A stretch of 64,000 nucleotides of DNA from Apoda limacodes (lineage: Eukaryota; Arthropoda; Insecta; Lepidoptera; Limacodidae), in NCBI GenBank assembly GCA_946406115.1, contig OX291551.1, positions 6,572,001 to 6,636,000 of the forward strand. The letters run 5' to 3'. The translations under genes and the position numbers were made by a program. Shown piece after piece: positions 57,319-64,000 of the stretch. Each line of letters starts with the position of its first letter. Position 1 is the stretch's first letter. The notes under the pieces are model-generated. The model did not search any database. It had not been told where the DNA came from and saw nothing but the letters and a program-made list of their open reading frames with translations.

Positions 57319-58624
57319 ATGGATAAAATCACTCAAATACCAAAGGAAATCGCCGATGTCATCCTCAATTTTGACGGTGACGAAAAATTGCTTAATTTAT
57401 TTATAAGAAAGTGTGAATATGTCATTACCCGTTGTAGAACAGAAGGTAATTCAGAACAAGAATTATATGTTTATCATATTATCACATCCAAATTAACAGG
57501 TAGAGTAGCTGCACTGATTAGCGAACGCCAAGATTTAGGCACTTGGACTGATTTAAAAGTAGCCCTAGAGCAACATTTTGGTGGTCCTAGGTCAGAAGAA
57601 TGCATAGCAATAGAATTAGAAACTTTAAAAATCAATAATGGCGAATCTTATCTCTACTTCTGTCATAGAATTCAAAATGTTAAGAGCACATTAATAGCAA
57701 AGGTTAATAGTCTGACAGCTATACACCTCCGTAAAAGTAAAATTATTATATATGATAACATCTCAATGAATGTATTTATGTATAACTTGCCAGAAGACCT
57801 ATTACGCATTGCACGACTTAAGGGATGCAACTCACTAGAAGATGTTTTAAGTATCGTTCTAGAAGAAGTCAATTTTCTGTACCAGTATAATGCTAGAAAT
57901 AAAAAATCGAAAATGCTTAACAGTATTCAGCCAAGACCTCAACCAGTACCGCAAAATCCTTTTATTGAAAAACTAGGAATGAAACCCTTCATCACTCAAA
58001 ACTCACAACCACCTCAAAACTTTAAATATGGAATTCCACAAAACTTACCTAATGCGAGACCTAATGTCTACCAACCCCTCACCTCAGCAATCACAGCCCC
58101 AATTTCAACCAAGATTTAAATTTGGTATGCCACAAAGTCAACAGATAAAACGTCCCACTCAACAACCTCAACAATTCGGCTATAAGCCACAACTCGCCCA
58201 ACAACCTATAGGGTATAGACCACAGTTTGGTAACAACCCTCAATTTGGCTACCGGCCATCTTTCAATCAAGCTCCACAACAGTTCGGCTACAGACCTGAG
58301 TTAGGTTATCGACCGCCCCAAAACCTTCAACAACTTAAAATGCCTTCTACTGATGTAAGCATGCGTACAGCAATACCAGCAAAACTACAAGGATTTTGTC
58401 TAAATGAACTTTACAATATAAACGAAACAGAAACCAACAATTATCAAACGTTCGACGCATACTACGATGACTATAATTATCATTACTACGACTCCAATGA
58501 TGGATATATACAAACAGACGACAATGAAAACTATACAGTCGGTACCGAACACGAAGAACATGACACTACACCAAAAGGGATTGAAAATTTTCATATCATT
58601 GCCTCGACCAAAACCCCGAAATAA
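57319..58624 (+). pseudogene. Errantivirus-like gag, frameshifted
   Basis: The capsid part (57319-58119) reads MDKITQIPKEIADVILNFDG and GRVAALISERQDLGTWTDLK, typical of insect Gypsy Gag. The frame changes near 58080-58110 into a Gln/Pro-rich C-terminal region (58028 frame) with five FGY(R/K)P-type repeats at about 58175-58320 (QQFGYKP, IGYRPQFG, QFGYRPSF, QFGYRPEL, LGYRPPQ). An acidic Tyr-rich tail (YYDDYNYHYYDSND) ends at 58624. Pol follows in the -1 frame, consistent with programmed frameshifting in this group. The internal shift is mutational. Confidence 0.75.
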
Positions 58625-60129
58625 TACAACTTAACTGTAATACTAAGCTAAAACTACCCTACATAAATATACCGGAAATAAATTCAAAATTCATGATAGA
58701 AACCCGAATCTCAAAGTCTTTTATAAGCCCAAAGGCAGACGAACACTTTGAAAACTATAAGCACTACGAACCCTTTGAAGTTATAAGTACCCACGCATCC
58801 AGCAGACATGATGAAGTAATAAATATCCCTTTGTTTTATATTTTCAATAGCCCTGAATTTCATAAATTCTACGTTTATGACGTCGATGGTCGTTATGACG
58901 GTCTTATAGGAAGTGACTTATTAAAACAACTAGACCCAAAATTTGACATGAAAAACGAGATACTCAACACGAACCTAGCGACAATACCTATTATATACAA
59001 CCCAAACAACGAGATAAAAATTGGGCTACGTTGTGAACAAAGAGTTACATTACCAACAGAAGTGTCAAATGATGATGCAATTTTAAACTATACTAAATTC
59101 TACGAAGGTGTGAGAATGCCTAGCGCGGTAGTAAAATGTTCGAATGGATATGCTACGACCATAATCCAAAATACTTTAGATGAAGAGATGACTCTGATGA
59201 TTACCCGACCTTTTAGTGTGACTAATTACCACAATGAGAAATGCGAACTGAACTATACTAATGGTAAAGTTGATGTTAAAGTAGACCAAATTTTGACTCA
59301 AAATTTATCTAAGTTACGCTTAGACCACATGAACCAGGAAGAACGTGACAGCATACAAAAGCTTTGCCTAGAATACAAAGACATATTTTATTCAAAAAAC
59401 TGACCATTGACCTTCTCGAACGAAGTGAAACATTATATTAGGACCCGCAACGAAGACCCTATTTATATTCGACCATACAGACAACCACAGTTAATTAACG
59501 AAGAAATTAAAAGACAGGTGGACAAAATGTTAAAAAATAATATAGTAACAGAATCCCATTCCCCTTGGAGCGCCCCTGTACATCTAGTGCCAAAAAAATC
59601 TGATGCATCAAATGAAAAGAAATATAGATTAGTAATAGACTACCGAAAACTGAACGAAATTACCGTAGACGACAAGTACCCGTTACCAAACATAACGGAC
59701 CTATTTGACAAACTGGGACGTAGTACTTACTTTTCAACCTTTGACTTAGCTAGTGGATACCATCAGCTAGAAGTAGCTGAAGAAGACAGACAGAAGACTG
59801 TTTTTTGTACCGAAATCGGTCATTTTGAATTTACTCGTATGCCTTTTGGCCCGAAGATGGCCCCAACGACATACCAACGGACAATAGACAACGTATTACG
59901 TGGATTACAGGTTATCCACTGTCTAGTTTACCTAGATGACCTAATTATATACTCATCTAGCCTACAAGAACATTTAAATAAATTACGGAACGTGTTTGAC
60001 CGACTAAGAAAGACTAACTTAAAACTGCAGCTAGACAAATCGGAATTCCTCCGAAAGGAAGTTCTCTATCTTGGACGTACCATAACGAGTGACGGACTTA
60101 AGCCTAACAACGAAAAAATTAGAGCTTAG
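58625..60129 (+). pseudogene. Pol: protease and reverse transcriptase, broken
   Basis: The protease part has INSKFMIETRISKSFIS where the family has an aspartyl DTG/DTGS active site, so the catalytic Asp is Glu and the Gly is lost. GLIGSDLLKQL follows. An in-frame TGA at 59401-59403 interrupts the frame. The reverse transcriptase has SPWSAPVHLVPKKSDAS, YRLVIDYRKLNEITVDDKYP, motif A FSTFDLASGYHQLEV and the catalytic YLDDLIIYSS. The frame is lost at 60129, just before the RT/RNase H connection. Confidence 0.82.
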
Positions 60130-61462
60130 ACTATCCACTACCCCGAACAACTACGAAATAAAAAGCTTTCTTGGCCTTGTCGGTTATTACCGCCGGTTCA
60201 TCAAAGACTTTTCTAATATTACCCAACTTTTGACAGCCCGATCAAAAAGGAAACGTGCTAAGCCTATCGGCGATGAAAAATATATAGAATCCTTTCAGAA
60301 ATGTAAAGAATTGCTGGTAAATGCCCCCATACTTCAGTATCCTGACCATGAGAAACCCTTTATCTTAACGACAGAGGCATCTGAGTTCGCTCTGGGTGCT
60401 GTCCTATCTCAAGGGACCTTAGGCAATGATAAGCCCGTGGCTTATGCAAGCCGAACACTTAACGATGCCGAAACCCGCTACAGCTTAACCGAAAAGGAAT
60501 TACTTGCCATTGTATGGGCAATAAAACACTTTCGCTCATACGTATATGGTAAAAGATTCATAATTATTGCGGATTACAAGCCTCTTGCTTGGTTAAATAC
60601 CCTGAAAGATACGAACAGCAGACTTACACGTTGGAGATTATGGCTGGCCGAATATGATTTCGATATCATACACAAAAGCGGCAAACTTAATTCTAATGCA
60701 GATGCCTTATCTTGCATCAAGATTAATGTTTTAGGTAAAGACGACAAAATCTCTACACAAGCGAACGTAGACAGAGAGGAAAAAAGGAAACAATATATAA
60801 CCGAACTAAATAAAAAACTTGAAGAACTAGGTGAAGCACAAAAAGACAAGTGGCCTCAGGCTCCTCCACTAGAAAAACCGATGACTATTTCAGACTCTGA
60901 CTCCGAAAGGCCAATAACTATTCCCGATTCCGATGAGACATTGTCTGCAAAAAGTGAACGCCATTATTCTACTACAACTTTAACAGGATCTGAAAATTCG
61001 TCACAAACCGACACAGCTCATTCAGCTGAAGACAAGGAATCCAATGGGATTCCAATCTTAGAAGAAGCTATAGATACCAAACCAAACCAAATTCTAGTAT
61101 ACACTTGGTTAATTGACAGACTATCTGTAATAAACTTGTCCAGAGATAAACAGAAAATTTTTGGAGTAAACCTTCCGTCTAATAGACCTAACCTTGTTAA
61201 ACAATTCTTAAAAGAATATATACAAAATAAAACCAAGTACTTTATTTACTTCGAAGACGAACAACACCGCCGGCAATTTACAGAAATGGTCATATTTTTA
61301 TTCAAAAGAGAAAACATGCAATTTTACGAATGTACTAAAAGAGTGGTTTTTGTAGGTGATGAATCAGAGCAGAGAGATATCGTTAAAAAATACCACCTGG
61401 GTAAAACCTGCCATCGCGGAAGTAAAGAGACTTTATCTCACATACGACGTACTTATTTTTAG
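60089..61462 (+). pseudogene. Pol: RNase H and integrase zinc region
   Basis: In another frame than the RT, it resumes at EIKSFLGLVGYYRRFIKDFS and covers RNase H (FILTTEASEFALGAVLSQG, with Glu where Asp is expected; RYSLTEKELLAIVWAIKHFR; NSNADALSCI). A charged linker follows, then the integrase zinc region HLGKTCHRGSKETLSHIRR, which stops at 61460-61462. The CETCQIMK part of the zinc region follows after the stop. Confidence 0.8.
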
Positions 61463-62380
61463 CATAACATGGCAACAACCATATCATCATACATAAATTC
61501 CTGCGAAACTTGTCAAATAATGAAGTATGACAGAAAACCCCTTACACCTTAACTACAGTTGACACAAACACAGACAAAACCACTGGAAGAAATCTTTATT
61601 AATTTATTCTCAATAGAAGGACAATATTACCTGACAATAATTGACGCTTTTACTAAAATCGGACAAGCATTCCAAATCTCTAACCGATCTACCCCAGAAG
61701 TCGTTAGAGCTCTTATTGAGTACTTTTCTATTTACGGTGTACCACTGAAAATAAGCTCCGACCCAGGCTCTGAATTTAACAATACTCTTTTAAAAGAGTT
61801 TCATACCTTTTACAAAATAGATCTCCACATAGGTACCCCCAACAATCCAAACTCAATGGGCCTTCTAGAAAGATTCCACTCTACAATCCTTGAAATTTAT
61901 AGGCTTGCCAAATACGAACATTAACACACAGATGCCGCCTCGGTAATGACTTACGCAATAATGGCATACAACCATAGCATCCACAGTGCTACTGGTTTAA
62001 CGCCTCTGGAAGTCTTATTAGGACACACTGAGTCAAGACATGCATTTGACGTAAACTTTGAGGAACAGTATATGCAACAGTTAAAGAACAATTAGTTAAA
62101 GAACACGCGAGAAAGACTAAACACCTGTATAGACATTTGACAGAACAGACAATTAAATGTAAAGAAAAGGTAATTGAAAAGAAAGGCGGAGGGATAGATT
62201 TTCAAATTAGACTCGGAGATACGATCTTTACCAAAGATATCAACAAAAGAAGTAGTAAAGATAAGCCGAGTTTCCAAAAAGCTGTAGTCTCTGATTCGAT
62301 AAACAGAAATATAATTCCCGTCCAAGTAAAAAATTGTTATACCAAAGTACCAATTAGGAATGTAAAACCCCCTCCACAGA
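61463..62380 (+). pseudogene. Pol: integrase catalytic core and C-terminal domain
   Basis: The core (61559-61924) has IFINLFSIEGQYYLTIIDAF with Asn where the first catalytic Asp is expected. The second Asp (SSDPGSEFNN) and the Glu (LLERFHSTI) are present. A stop at 61922-61924 precedes YNHSIHSATGLTPLEVLLGH. The C-terminal domain lies in the 62137 ORF (RLGDTIFTKDINKRSSKDKP, IRNVKPPPQTPP). At least two stops and frame changes interrupt it. Confidence 0.78.
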
Positions 62381-63584
62381 CACCTCCTGCTCGCCGTGGT
62401 AGCAGCCATGACAATGCAACTCCAAGCCTTCAAGAGCTAAATAGGAACCCTGGTTTCCTGCCCGTGAAAAATGGTGTTGCATACATTATGAATGTTAAGT
62501 GGATTATAGTTAAACTATTAGATTTAAAACCTATTATCGATGACCTCGAGCTTAACATAGTTCAGTCTCTCGAATTAGATAAGTTAGTTAGGAATTTTGA
62601 TAAAAACTTTACACATAATTTTATAGATATAAAAACACAGCTAGAATATATAAGAAATATAACAGTAGCAAAATTCGAACAAGTTACCCCATCATTAAGG
62701 TTCAAGCGTGGATTACTAAACCCTCTTGGTTCAATAGTTAAAATTATTACAGGAAATCTTGATAATGATGACGCCATCAGATATAACTGACTGATCGATG
62801 AAACAAAAACAAAACAATGTGATGGCAACAAAAAACTGACATTGATCACTGAAATGGTGCAAACTCTACATTTAAGTTAAATGATAATCTCATTGAAATA
62901 GATAAGGAAATTGCAAAAATAGCTCACAACTTGAGCCAAATTCTAAAAGAAAAACACCTTAAACATGCGGAAACCCAAATTATAAATACGTATCACTTAC
63001 TTATCCATAACTTTCAAACAATCCATATCCGACTGAATGAGATTGAGACTAGCTTAACATTAAGTAGGTTAGGAGTTTTACATCAATCTGTAATAGAATC
63101 AAATAAGTTGCTACAACTGCTTAAGAAAATCAATGAAGTAGGAAAGTTATTGTATGCACCCAATTTGGAAAATTTAATTAAGATTGAACAGTCAATAGTA
63201 CTAAAAGCTTATTTTAAGAAAAATGTTATTACTTACCTTTTGGAAATACCGCTTATCGAGAATTTCACCTATATTTACTATAAACTGTTCCCATTACCTA
63301 TATTATCCCAAAATCGCACCCTTGTCATTCTACCCAAATACCCCTACCTGTTAGTAAAAGGGTCGAAGATCAGACTACTTTCTCACCCATGTCAAGAAAT
63401 CGACGAATTCAGTTTCCTCTGCCACGATGACGACATGCCCCAGTATATCAAAGACCCTTGCATAACCGAGTTGATGACGTATGAGAAAAACGTGACCTCG
63501 TGCATCCAGATTCTCATTAACATAGAGACCGTAGTACTGACTAGGCAAACGGATACAGATAACCTGCGGTGGCTGAGAAGATAG
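62381..63584 (+). pseudogene. Errantivirus-like env relic
   Basis: The first part (to 62790) contains a furin-like site RFKR followed by GLLNPLGSIVKIITGNLD, which is the fusion-peptide region conserved in errantivirus envelope proteins related to the baculovirus F protein. A stop and frame change separate it from the second part (62931-63584), which has long helical stretches and Cys-containing segments (HPCQEIDEFSFLCHDDD, DPCITELM). No transmembrane helix remains at the C-terminus, because the frame runs into the LTR and stops at 63584. It is non-functional as it stands. Confidence 0.75.
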
Positions 63585-63679
63585 TTATTAAGTTAAATGT
63601 AAGTTAGTCTTAGGCGATCAATTGAAGCGAATACACGCTCTCTTTATTAAATTTTGTATTTTTAAAACGTCCTCCGGCA
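63538..63679 (+). repeat. Right LTR of the errantivirus-like element (boundaries approximate)
   Basis: It is the direct repeat of 57110-57255, starting TGACTAGGCAAACGGATACA and ending TCCTCCGGCA. It lacks a GCTGGTCAC-type insertion present in the left copy. The env frame ends inside it. Confidence 0.7.
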
Positions 63680-63751
63680 CGTCCAGAACTTAATTATTTT
63701 ATTCCGATATATTTTACAACAACAAAATAAATGAAGGTAAGTAGTACCTAA

Positions 63752-63999
63752 TTAGCGACAATGCGAATGTCCGACGAGCAATTCGATAAGATAAGACCGG
63801 TTACCTATGCCTATCAACCCGACGTGATCCGAAATCACGATTTCCGACGCTGATGCCGACGTCTGAGTAGTAAGAGTGGGCGTCTTCTGCGTAATCGATT
63901 TTAAGATTTGTAGGCCTTGTTTTTCGATAGACTTGCTGGCTTTTATTTTTTCCCCCAAGGTATTACCGAACAGTGATTCATCCCGTTTGGTATCCTGAA
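63752..63999 (-). other. Possible exon of another gene at the window edge
   Basis: A minus-strand frame open to the window edge reads DTKRDESLFGNTLGEKIKAS, then QGLQILKSI and a Ser/Thr-rich stretch. The first part weakly resembles a BESS-type C-terminal motif. A possible donor (ATAG|GTAACC) lies near 63808. The gene would continue beyond the window. Low confidence. Confidence 0.3.
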
Positions 64000-64000
64000 C

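Larger units (their letters stand above)
57110..63679 (+). mobile_element. Errantivirus-like Gypsy element with gag, pol and env relics
   Basis: The order is LTR, gag, protease, reverse transcriptase, RNase H, integrase, env, LTR, which is that of insect errantiviruses (Metaviridae) such as TED and gypsy. Several frameshifts and stops interrupt gag, pol and env, and catalytic residues are changed in protease, RNase H and integrase, so the copy is inactive. I found no target duplication at the boundaries given. Confidence 0.85.

Overview
This is a eukaryotic window, almost certainly from a moth or butterfly. It is AT-rich, has spliced genes, and is crowded with repeats typical of Lepidoptera: LINE 3' ends with poly-A tails, non-autonomous Helitron-like repeats, fold-back MITEs, a Jockey element, a BEL/Pao element and an errantivirus-like Gypsy element. 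There is no bacterial-style gene organisation outside the large virus-like transposon.

Host gene. One host gene fills about two thirds of the window on the minus strand: the alpha subunit of collagen prolyl 4-hydroxylase (P4HA). Eleven coding exons can be placed between 45590 (start codon) and 6704 (stop codon). Every splice junction is in phase, and together they give a 551-residue protein with signal peptide, dimerisation region, peptide-binding region and catalytic domain. Its introns hold most of the mobile DNA. Intron 2 is about 20 kb (22721-42945), intron 9 about 7.5 kb (8525-15984).

Main mobile element. Intron 2 contains a 12,993-bp Polinton/Maverick (adintovirus-like) element at 23339-36331. 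It starts with AG, ends with CT, and is flanked by the 6-bp target duplication CATATA. Its terminal inverted repeats are 1.29 and 1.38 kb. Each carries a tandem-repeat (iteron) zone and an identical intron-containing small gene. Between them, all on the plus strand, lie a short spliced exon pair, protein-primed DNA polymerase B, packaging ATPase, two small conserved ORFs, a DDE integrase with chromodomain, a penton-like protein, a pVI-like protein, the major capsid protein and an adenain-like protease. The polymerase and the ATPase are broken exactly at catalytic acidic motifs, while integrase, capsid and protease ORFs are open. Several ORFs are joined by TAATG or ATGA stop-start overlaps.

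Other mobile elements. In order: two decayed copies (2036-3073, 7137-8027) of a LINE whose full-length copy with an intact 983-residue ORF sits on the minus strand at 36839-about 40450; a full-length but dead Jockey element (8666-14216) with a 10-bp target duplication; a decayed LINE (16090-17640); a Tc1-like transposase relic (40764-41470); several Helitron-like and MITE repeats (41.8-52.1 kb); a tRNA-derived SINE (52474-52620); a Jockey ORF1 relic (52630-53410); a BEL/Pao relic on the minus strand (53702-56770); and an errantivirus-like Gypsy element with gag, pol and env relics (57110-63679). The last 250 bases may hold an exon of another host gene on the minus strand.
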